Under the pieces are notes generated by a model, which searched no databases, was not told the origin of the DNA, and saw nothing but the letters and a program-made list of their open reading frames with translations. A program made the position numbers and the translations under genes. From Elusimicrobia bacterium RIFCSPLOWO2_01_FULL_59_12 (lineage in GTDB: Bacteria; Elusimicrobiota; Elusimicrobia; 2-01-FULL-59-12), in contig MGUR01000022.1 of the NCBI GenBank assembly GCA_001800075.1, positions 17,980 through 23,053 of the forward strand: DNA of 5,074 bases, given 5' to 3'. Positions within the stretch are counted from its first letter, which is position 1, and each line of letters starts with the position of its first letter. This document shows positions 1-5,074 of this stretch, piece by piece.

Positions 1-1
1 C

Positions 2-712
2 CTTGTTGGAAAAATGTTTCTGGATGCCGGCGTGCACTGCTTAATTGAAAAACCGCTGGCGGCGACCCTGCCGGAGGCGGAAGCGCTGATCCGCCTGGCG
101 GATGAACGCCGGTGCGTGCTTCAGGTGGGGCACATCGAACGCTTCAATCCCGCCGTGATGGAAGCCGCGCGGCACATCCAAAACCCGCGATTTATCGAAG
201 TCAACCGGCTGGGTCCCTATGATCCCCGGGTGGCGGGCACCGGCGTGGTGATGGATCTCATGATCCATGATCTGGACATCGTTCTGTTCCTGGTCGGTCA
301 GCCGGTGACGCGCGTGGAGGCGTTTGGCGCCAAGGTGTTGTCCGATCACGAAGACATCGCCAAAGTGAGACTGCACTTCGCTAACGGTTGCATCGCTGAT
401 TTATCGGCCTCCCGCATTTCGCTCAAGAAATACAGAACCATCCGCATTTTTCAAAAAGACGCGTATCTCTCCCTCGACTACGCCAAACCGCAGCTGGCGG
501 TCTACCGCAAAAAAGGACCCGCGATACGAAGCCTCTCCGACATCGAATACCTGAAACCCAAGCTCTCCAAAAAAGAACCCCTCGCCCTCGAACTGGATCA
601 TTTCCTCCAGTGCGTCCGCGAGGGGAAAACCCCGCTGGTCTCCGGAAAGCACGGGCGGGATGCCCTGGAACTCGCCCGGGAAGTTCTCGATCATCTCCGC
701 GTTCATGCCTAA
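2..712 (+). CDS. Gfo/Idh/MocA-family sugar oxidoreductase, C-terminal part (5' end off the window)
   Basis: This is an NAD(P)-dependent oxidoreductase of the Gfo/Idh/MocA family, which usually oxidises or reduces a sugar or nucleotide-sugar hydroxyl in the cytoplasm. The frame is open to the left edge: codons at 2-13 (LVGK) continue into the protein before the ATG at 14, so that ATG is internal. About 236 residues are visible, and the N-terminal Rossmann half with its GxGxxG motif (roughly 80-90 residues) is missing. Visible family marks, numbered from position 2, are the EKP motif with its conserved lysine (K17), the GHIERFNP block (43-50) and MDLMIHDLD (84-92) with the usual active-site His-Asp pair. 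The C-terminal half is the typical substrate-binding domain. The stop overlaps the lpxB start by 8 bp, so the two are probably translationally coupled. Family members beside lpx genes include GnnA, the UDP-GlcNAc 3-dehydrogenase that leads to amide-linked lipid A. That role is inferred here from location only. The family call is secure; the substrate is not. Confidence 0.9.
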   Translation, partial: LVGKMFLDAGVHCLIEKPLAATLPEAEALIRLADERRCVLQVGHIERFNPAVMEAARHIQNPRFIEVNRLGPYDPRVAGTGVVMDLMIHDLDIVLFLVGQPVTRVEAFGAKVLSDHEDIAKVRLHFANGCIADLSASRISLKKYRTIRIFQKDAYLSLDYAKPQLAVYRKKGPAIRSLSDIEYLKPKLSKKEPLALELDHFLQCVREGKTPLVSGKHGRDALELAREVLDHLRVHA

Positions 713-1811
713 AAAGCATGTTTTGATCGTGGCGGGTGACCCCTCCGGCGATCTGCACGGGGCGGCGCTCGCGCAGGCGCTTAAAGCGCTCGATCCCGAC
801 GTTGCCCTCAGCGTCCTGGGCGGAACCCACCTGCGTCAAGCGGCCGATCATTTTTTATATCCCTTAGTAGGTCTGGGCGGATTTGGCTTTTGGGAACCGG
901 TCTTGAAACTGCCGCATCTGTGGCGCGCCTGGCGCGCGGTGCGGGCCGTTCTTCGCACGGATCCGCCAAACGTCGTCATCCCGATCGACTACTACGGATT
1001 CAACATTCACGTCGCGCGCCTGGCGAAACGCCACTGCATTCCCGTGGTGTACTACATCAGCCCGCAGGTCTGGGCCAGCCGTCCGCAGCGGACGCGCGCC
1101 CTGGCGAAAGTTCTCAGCAAAATGCTCGTGATTTTCCCGTTTGAGGTCGATCTCTATCGACAGGCAGGCGTTCCCGTCCGTTTCGTAGGTCATCCGCTGC
1201 TCGACCTAGTCCCTGCACCCAGCCAACCCAACGGTATTCTATCGATCGGGCTCCTGCCCGGGTCACGCTGGAGCATCGTCGAACGGCACCTCCCTATTCT
1301 CATCCAGACCGCCCGGGAACTCCGAAAATCGTTTCCCGATGCGCAGTTCACGCTCTTCAGGCCGTTGGACATCGCGGAGTCCCGTTACCTGCCGTGGTTG
1401 GAGAAGGTCTCGTGGCTGAGATTGACGCACGATCCCGTTTATGAACAACGAAAAAAACTGTCCCTGGCGATCACCGTTTCCGGAACCGCCGCGCTGGAAA
1501 ACACGCTGCTGGGCATTCCGATGATTGTGATGTACAAGCTGTCCGCCCTGACGTATGCGATCGCCAAGCGGGTCATCCAGGTGCCCTATGTGGCCATTCC
1601 CAACATCCTGGCGGGCAAGCCGCTGGTGCCTGAATTGCTGCAAGCCGATGCGGTGCCTGAAAAATTAGCGGCGGCCGCGCGATCGCTTTTAGAAAACCCG
1701 GAGTCCGGCCGGCGCATGCGGCAAGAGCTCCTGTCCCTGCGCTCGCAGTTGGGGGAGGGGGGCTCCGTCCAGACCGCGGCGCAGGAGATTGCGCCGTTCC
1801 TCGCGACATGA
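705..1811 (+). CDS. lpxB: Lipid-A-disaccharide synthase LpxB (GT19)
   Basis: LpxB joins UDP-2,3-diacylglucosamine to lipid X to make the tetraacyl disaccharide 1-phosphate of lipid A, acting at the cytoplasmic face of the inner membrane. I chose the ATG at 705 (368 aa; the E. coli protein is 382 aa) because MPKKHVLIVAGDPSGD aligns with the family N-terminus. An in-frame ATG at 660 would add 15 unlike residues deep inside the previous gene. Motifs in order are AGDPSGD (10-16), IDYYGFN (94-100) with D95 matching catalytic D98 of E. coli, ISPQVWA (118-124), LPFE-like FPFE (144-147), VGHPLLD (161-167), LLPGSR (183-188), SGTAALE (259-265) and YVAIPNILAG (295-304). This is a GT-B fold. Two positions differ from E. 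coli: the glutamate of AGExSGD is Asp12, and the second Asp of IDAPDFN is Gly98. No Shine-Dalgarno site is visible before the start, and the 8-bp overlap suggests coupling to the oxidoreductase. The stop forms an ATGA overlap with the next gene. Confidence 0.95.
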   Translation: MPKKHVLIVAGDPSGDLHGAALAQALKALDPDVALSVLGGTHLRQAADHFLYPLVGLGGFGFWEPVLKLPHLWRAWRAVRAVLRTDPPNVVIPIDYYGFNIHVARLAKRHCIPVVYYISPQVWASRPQRTRALAKVLSKMLVIFPFEVDLYRQAGVPVRFVGHPLLDLVPAPSQPNGILSIGLLPGSRWSIVERHLPILIQTARELRKSFPDAQFTLFRPLDIAESRYLPWLEKVSWLRLTHDPVYEQRKKLSLAITVSGTAALENTLLGIPMIVMYKLSALTYAIAKRVIQVPYVAIPNILAGKPLVPELLQADAVPEKLAAAARSLLENPESGRRMRQELLSLRSQLGEGGSVQTAAQEIAPFLAT

Positions 1812-2524
1812 AAGCCCTGATCATTTATTCACTGATTGCCTTGGCGAGCACGCTGTTCGGAAGCACCGTGCCGATGCTCCATGCGTCCTGGGCCGAGCGC
1901 CACAAATGGCGACTGCTGGCGTTCAGCTCCGGCGTGCTGCTCGGCATCGCGATCCTTCATCTCTTCCCGGAAGCGCTGATGCTGGCGGGGAGGTCGGCCA
2001 GCCTTGTGATCGTGGCGACCTTCGGCATTCTGTTCGCTACGGAAAACATTACCACGCTGCACGCGGGGGAAGATTTTCTCCATCCGGGATCCTGGGACAT
2101 GGTGCCCTTTACCGCGCTGATCGCTCTGACCATCCATGCGTTGGTGGATGGCATGGCCATGGGCGTCAGTTTGCGTCAAAACCTGGCGTTCGGGAGCGCG
2201 ATTTCCATCGGCGTGATACTGCATAAATTCGTGGATGGACTCACCCGCACCAGCCTTCTGCACACGGCGCATTACTACCGGCTGAAGGAAATCGCTCTGA
2301 CCCTGGTGCTGTCCATGGCGACGCCGGTTGGAGCCCTGCTCACCTATATCGGAGCCGCCCACCTGGGGGCCCACGCCATCGGAATCGTCCTGGGCATCTC
2401 AGCGGGGTCATTTCTCTATGTCGCCGCGGCCGACCTCCTGCCCCGCCTGCATGAATCCAACGACCGCTACACCGTAGTCTTTTTCCTGGCGGGCCTGCTC
2501 GTCGTGGGAGCCTTCCCCGGTTAA
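1808..2524 (+). CDS. ZIP-family metal transporter, ZIP9-like
   Basis: This is an inner-membrane transporter of the ZIP family, which moves zinc or other divalent metals into the cytoplasm. It is 238 aa and almost entirely hydrophobic, with about eight predicted membrane segments. Family marks are HLFPEA (51-56) in an early helix, HALVDG (110-115) matching the HNxxDG/HNxPEG helix, HKFVDG (139-144) matching the next metal-binding helix, and ATPVGALL (171-178) downstream. ADLLPRLHE (208-216) matches a late helix. The Asn of the usual HN pair is Ala111, and the acidic residue after the second His is Lys140. From memory, human ZIP9 has the same HA/HK pattern, so this looks like a ZIP9-type member with a changed second metal site. 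The loop between helices 3 and 4 is short and holds only two His residues (85 and 92), not a long His-rich loop. The start overlaps the lpxB stop as ATGA, with no well-placed Shine-Dalgarno site (AGGAG at 1783-1787 is too far). The metal carried cannot be told from sequence. Confidence 0.85.
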   Translation: MKALIIYSLIALASTLFGSTVPMLHASWAERHKWRLLAFSSGVLLGIAILHLFPEALMLAGRSASLVIVATFGILFATENITTLHAGEDFLHPGSWDMVPFTALIALTIHALVDGMAMGVSLRQNLAFGSAISIGVILHKFVDGLTRTSLLHTAHYYRLKEIALTLVLSMATPVGALLTYIGAAHLGAHAIGIVLGISAGSFLYVAAADLLPRLHESNDRYTVVFFLAGLLVVGAFPG

Positions 2525-2527
2525 TTC

Positions 2528-4411
2528 GTGAAAGCCTCTCCCCTGAGCCGCCGTCCTCTTTGGATCTGTATTGGCGCGGCCAGCCTTCTCTATCTCGCGC
2601 TCGCCCCGGGCTACCACATCGGCGTGTTTAATGACGACGGCGTTTATGTGGTCGCCGCTAAATCGCTGCTGCAGGGGTCCTACTCCCAACTGAACCATCC
2701 TGAACGGCCTCCTCTAACGCTCTATCCACCCGGCTTCCCACTTGTCTTGGCGCCGTTGATTCCACTGACGGGGATGCGGGGACCTTTTCTCAAAGTCATC
2801 CCGATCGGACTCACGCTTCTCTCGCTTATTCTGCTTTGGAAACTTTTCGAGGGCTGGCTCTCCCCCAAATTGCGGATTCTTTTGATTAGCCTGGTCGCGT
2901 TCAATCCCCTAACGGCCGCCTTTTCGGGGCTGATGATGTCGGAACCTTTATTTATTTGCGTTCTGCTGGGGCTTTTTATCCAACTGCGTGAAATACGCGA
3001 TGATCGCGCAGAAAAAAAGGCATGGACTCTGGGATTGCTGTTGGGGGCTTTGGTTTTAATTCGCACCAGCGGAGTCGTTGCTATCCCAGCGGTCGCTTTG
3101 GGTCTGGCCCTGTCGCGGCGTTGGCACACTCTGGCTCGCACCCTACCTGTTGCGATCGCCTTCTGCGGCTTGTTTTATCTGCGAAACTCACTGGTGGCGG
3201 GGGCGTCGACGGTCTACCAGTCTGGATGGGGATTGATGTTTCAACAACTCCAAAAGGCGGCACCGGGGAGGATTCTGCAGCATGTTCAGCAAATCCTTTC
3301 CACTTTTTTTCTGCAAAATCTAATTTCTCCTATGACTACTCCCTTTTCACTGTCGTTTCTCTTTGCGGGGCTTTGGGCAATTGGGATTGCGGCCATGGCC
3401 CTTTGGAGCGTGCGGGAATTTCTTCAAGTGCGCCAGGATCGCGCGGTCGTTATTGCAATCAGTGCGTTTTGTGTCTTCCACTTAGGGGTCCAGATTGTGT
3501 GGATAGGCAATGAACCTCGGTACGGCATGCCTTTGATTCCTTTCATACTGTTCGCGCTGCTGAAAGGAGCGGAACGCTGCATCACGCGCTTTCCGAAAAC
3601 GCGGATCGGATTCGCGGCCGCCGCGGGTCTGCTGATCGCCTCCTACATCAGCCAAAACGCGCAAGCTGTGCGCGGGGCATGGAGTTCGCGTGATCCCTAT
3701 CACCCCGCTCAAACGTATCGCTGGATCGCTGGATCAACTGCTCCCGATGCATTTCTGTTGACATCCGGACCTGCGGTCGTTTATCTCTACACCAATCGAT
3801 TCACCACGTTGGAAGCGCCCGCACGCGACGCCGAAGGCTTTTATTTTCAATTACTTGTTCAGGGAATCGACTATGTTCTGCTGAACCCCTTGTACCATTG
3901 TCCCACGTTCATCACCAGCCAGGATCCCAATCGGATCTGGTCACAACGGAAACGCTGGATTCTGGCTGATCCTCAAGCGTACCGACCGGTCTATCAGAAT
4001 AGCGCGGAAGCGCGTGAAATCTTCCAGGTACGTCCGGATCCGACGTTTCAAGCCGCTTATGTCCTCTATCTTTCCGCCTTGTCAGCGTTTGATCGCGCGG
4101 CCTGGAGCGAGGGGTTCGAGCTTCTGGATCAAGCGCTGGAAAAAGACCCGGGGCTGATCAGCGCTTACAACGCTTATGGGGTGGGAAGCCTGCTATCCGG
4201 AAAACGCTTGGGGGCGGCTCTGTCCATACTGCACCGCGCCCACCGCCTCCAACCAAATCACGCGCTGATTCTTCTCAACCTGGCTCGGCTGGAACGCCGG
4301 CTCAAGGATCCCGCGGCCGCCCGTCATTTCGCCCTGGCTCTGGCGGAGATCGAACGGACTGGCGACTATGCCAGTTTGGTGCCGATTATCCAGCGAGAAG
4401 CGGGTCTTTGA
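2528..4411 (+). CDS. GT-C (PMT/ArnT-like) membrane glycosyltransferase with C-terminal TPR-like tail
   Basis: This is a 627-aa polytopic inner-membrane protein of the GT-C superfamily, whose members move sugars from polyprenyl-phosphate donors to acceptors on the periplasmic side. A first membrane helix (about 11-28) is followed by a periplasmic loop with the diagnostic acidic pair in NDDGVY (35-40; D36, D37) and the YPPGFPLVLAP block (66-76). Further marks are MMSEPLF (136-142), LIRTSG (177-182) and NEPRYGMPLIPF (328-339), as in PMT_2-type enzymes. Membrane helices run to about residue 375, followed by a soluble domain (about 385-500). The last 120 residues (about 506-611) look like two to three TPR repeats, including ALEKDPGLISAYNAYG and LQPNHALILLNLARLE. 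The start is GTG at 2528, the only one compatible with the first helix. It lies 3 bp after the transporter stop and in the same frame, separated only by TAA and TTC. No good Shine-Dalgarno site precedes it. Beside lpxB, a role in modifying lipid A, LPS or another envelope glycan is plausible, but donor and acceptor are unknown. Confidence 0.85.
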   Translation: MKASPLSRRPLWICIGAASLLYLALAPGYHIGVFNDDGVYVVAAKSLLQGSYSQLNHPERPPLTLYPPGFPLVLAPLIPLTGMRGPFLKVIPIGLTLLSLILLWKLFEGWLSPKLRILLISLVAFNPLTAAFSGLMMSEPLFICVLLGLFIQLREIRDDRAEKKAWTLGLLLGALVLIRTSGVVAIPAVALGLALSRRWHTLARTLPVAIAFCGLFYLRNSLVAGASTVYQSGWGLMFQQLQKAAPGRILQHVQQILSTFFLQNLISPMTTPFSLSFLFAGLWAIGIAAMALWSVREFLQVRQDRAVVIAISAFCVFHLGVQIVWIGNEPRYGMPLIPFILFALLKGAERCITRFPKTRIGFAAAAGLLIASYISQNAQAVRGAWSSRDPYHPAQTYRWIAGSTAPDAFLLTSGPAVVYLYTNRFTTLEAPARDAEGFYFQLLVQGIDYVLLNPLYHCPTFITSQDPNRIWSQRKRWILADPQAYRPVYQNSAEAREIFQVRPDPTFQAAYVLYLSALSAFDRAAWSEGFELLDQALEKDPGLISAYNAYGVGSLLSGKRLGAALSILHRAHRLQPNHALILLNLARLERRLKDPAAARHFALALAEIERTGDYASLVPIIQREAGL

Positions 4412-4433
4412 CCGAGGGTCGCTGTGATATAAT
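4408..4433 (+). promoter_or_regulatory. Predicted promoter of thiS-thiG with extended -10
   Basis: The -10 hexamer TATAAT at 4428-4433 is a perfect match to the sigma-70 consensus and carries the TG of an extended -10 at 4425-4426 (TGATATAAT). A TTGACC at 4408-4413 resembles a -35 box, but the spacer is only 14 bp rather than about 17. The extended -10 probably carries the activity. The predicted transcription start is at 4440-4441, on or one base before the thiS ATG. The site straddles the stop of the glycosyltransferase gene and lies in the widest gap of the window. This is predicted from consensus only. Confidence 0.6.
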
Positions 4434-4440
4434 TTCCTTC

Positions 4441-4641
4441 ATGAAGATCGTGTTGAACGGCGAACCCAAGGAGTTTTCTTCCAATGTAAGCATCCAGCAG
4501 CTGCTGGACCAACTCGCCATTCCTGCGGGCCGCGTCGCCTGCGAAATCAATTTGCGGATCATCAAACGCGCGCGCTATCCGGAAACCGTCCTCCAAGAGG
4601 GGGACACCGTGGAAATCATTCAGGCGATTGGAGGAGGCTAA
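4441..4641 (+). CDS. thiS: Thiamine biosynthesis sulfur-carrier protein ThiS
   Basis: ThiS is a small ubiquitin-like (beta-grasp) protein. Its C-terminal glycine is adenylated by a ThiF-type enzyme, converted to a thiocarboxylate, and then gives sulfur to ThiG for the thiazole ring of thiamine. The 66-aa product has the family length. It begins MKIVLNGEPKEF, has the mid-section GRVACEINLRII (30-41) and the LQEGDTVEIIQ strand (51-61), and ends in Gly-Gly-Gly; the terminal Gly-Gly is essential in the family. I chose the ATG at 4441. A TTG at 4408, overlapping the preceding stop, would add 11 residues that do not fit the family. No Shine-Dalgarno site precedes the ATG, and the predicted promoter places the transcript start at the ATG itself. 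thiG follows after 1 bp, the standard thiS-thiG order. No ThiF, ThiH or ThiO gene is visible, so those partners must lie elsewhere or downstream. Confidence 0.95.
   Translation: MKIVLNGEPKEFSSNVSIQQLLDQLAIPAGRVACEINLRIIKRARYPETVLQEGDTVEIIQAIGGG
4630..4637 (+). promoter_or_regulatory. Strong ribosome-binding site of thiG inside the thiS 3' end
   Basis: GGAGGAGG lies 5 bp before the thiG ATG at 4643 and is the only strong Shine-Dalgarno site found upstream of any start in the window. It is made of the thiS codons GGA GGA GGC that encode the C-terminal Gly-Gly-Gly. The site fixes the thiG start and would tie thiG translation to the end of thiS. Confidence 0.85.
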
Positions 4642-4642
4642 G

Positions 4643-5074
4643 ATGCAGGACACCCCGTTAGTCATCGCCGGGCAGACCTATCCCTCCCGCTTAATTTTGG
4701 GAACCGGGAAATACAAGACCTACGAGCTCATGAGACAAGCGCTCGCGGCCGCACAGCCTGCGATGGTGACCGTCGCCATCCGCCGCGTCGACCTCGCAGA
4801 CAAATCGTCCCAGTCTTTCTGGAACTACCTCCCGGAAGGCATCCCGATTCTCCCGAACACCGCCGGCTGCTACACCGCGCAGGACGCCATCCGGACCGCG
4901 CTGCTGGCGCGCGAAGCGCTGGGAACCTCCCTGGTTAAAGTGGAGGTGATCGGCGATCCGAAAACGCTCTATCCGGACGTCGAGGCGACGTTGGCTGCCA
5001 CCCAGGCGCTAATCAAGGAGGGATTTGTCGTTCTGCCCTACACGAACGACGACCCCATCATGGCGAAACGACTG
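4643..5074 (+). CDS. thiG: Thiazole synthase ThiG, N-terminal part (3' end off the window)
   Basis: ThiG is a TIM-barrel enzyme that condenses 1-deoxy-D-xylulose 5-phosphate, dehydroglycine and the ThiS thiocarboxylate sulfur into the thiazole phosphate of thiamine, in the cytoplasm. From the ATG at 4643 the frame stays open for 144 codons to the window edge, roughly 55% of the usual 255-270 residues. Family blocks are SRLILGTGKYK (15-25), MVTVAIRRVDL (41-51), LPNTAGCYTAQDA (70-82), VKVEVIGDPKTLYPD (98-112) and the EGFVVLPYTNDDP block (126-138). K99 is at the position of the lysine that forms the Schiff base with the sugar phosphate. The start follows the thiS stop by 1 bp and is set by the GGAGGAGG site. 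The missing part should hold the phosphate-binding glycine-rich loops of the barrel's C-terminal half. No key residue is lost in the visible part. Identity is secure. Confidence 0.97.
   Translation, partial: MQDTPLVIAGQTYPSRLILGTGKYKTYELMRQALAAAQPAMVTVAIRRVDLADKSSQSFWNYLPEGIPILPNTAGCYTAQDAIRTALLAREALGTSLVKVEVIGDPKTLYPDVEATLAATQALIKEGFVVLPYTNDDPIMAKRL

Noticed and set aside
660..704. Upstream ATG at 660 as the lpxB start.
   Set aside because: The 15 added residues lie within the oxidoreductase and do not fit the LpxB N-terminus, whereas MPKKHVLIVAG from 705 does.
423..851. A 142-codon - strand frame across the oxidoreductase/lpxB junction.
   Set aside because: Arg/Gly-rich product with no motif, fully covered by two conserved + strand genes.
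1829..2374. A 181-codon open frame on the - strand.
   Set aside because: It lies wholly inside the well-supported ZIP gene on the other strand, has a low-complexity Arg/Gln/His-rich product, and matches no family I know. It is a shadow of GC-rich coding sequence.
3304..3310. T7 run as a terminator or slippage site.
   Set aside because: No GC-rich hairpin precedes it and the reading frame continues intact through it (encoding STFFLQN).
3022..3513. A 163-codon + strand frame inside the glycosyltransferase gene.
   Set aside because: It is a +1 shifted shadow frame. The glycosyltransferase frame is continuous with family motifs on both sides, so no frameshift is implied.
4408..4440. TTG at 4408 as the thiS start, overlapping the previous stop.
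   Set aside because: The 11 added residues precede the conserved ThiS start MKIVLNGEP and have no family counterpart.
4330..4440. TPP riboswitch before thiS.
   Set aside because: The upstream sequence is coding to 4411 and the remaining 29 bp cannot hold the roughly 100-nt aptamer. I saw no CTGAGA-type conserved core.

Overview
This window is a tightly packed, single-strand run of six protein-coding genes from the chromosome of a Gram-negative (lipid A-making) bacterium. All genes read on the + strand and the two at the edges are cut off. The sequence is moderately GC-rich by eye (not computed). LpxB implies an outer membrane with lipid A. The mix of lipid A genes, a GT-C/TPR membrane glycosyltransferase and a thiamine thiazole operon, with few Shine-Dalgarno sites, would fit a poorly cultured lineage or metagenome-derived genome. 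I cannot name a phylum from the sequence alone.

Layout: (1) 2-712, the C-terminal part of a Gfo/Idh/MocA sugar oxidoreductase, possibly a GnnA-like enzyme of lipid A precursor synthesis. (2) 705-1811, lpxB, lipid-A-disaccharide synthase. (3) 1808-2524, a small ZIP-family metal transporter with a ZIP9-like metal-site signature. (4) 2528-4411, a multi-pass GT-C (PMT/ArnT-like) glycosyltransferase with a C-terminal TPR-like tail. (5) 4441-4641, thiS, the sulfur-carrier protein of thiamine synthesis. (6) 4643-5074, the N-terminal part of thiG, thiazole synthase. Junctions are an 8-bp overlap, a 4-bp ATGA overlap, a 3-bp gap, a 29-bp gap and a 1-bp gap. No non-coding stretch exceeds 30 bp, and I see no RNA gene, mobile element, CRISPR array or terminator.

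The first four genes look like one translationally coupled envelope operon: lipid A backbone synthesis, metal transport and a glycosyl transfer step at the membrane. The last two form a thiamine-thiazole unit. ThiS carries sulfur as a C-terminal thiocarboxylate and ThiG uses it to build the thiazole ring. The 29-bp gap before thiS holds a perfect extended -10 promoter (TGATATAAT) whose predicted start falls on, or one base before, the thiS ATG. thiS has no Shine-Dalgarno site, so a leaderless thiS-thiG transcript is likely.

I found no clear undescribed system. The most notable points are the predicted leaderless thiS promoter, the GnnA candidate next to lpxB, the altered metal site of the ZIP protein, the GT-C/TPR fusion, and a thiG ribosome-binding site written in the codons for the ThiS Gly-Gly-Gly tail.
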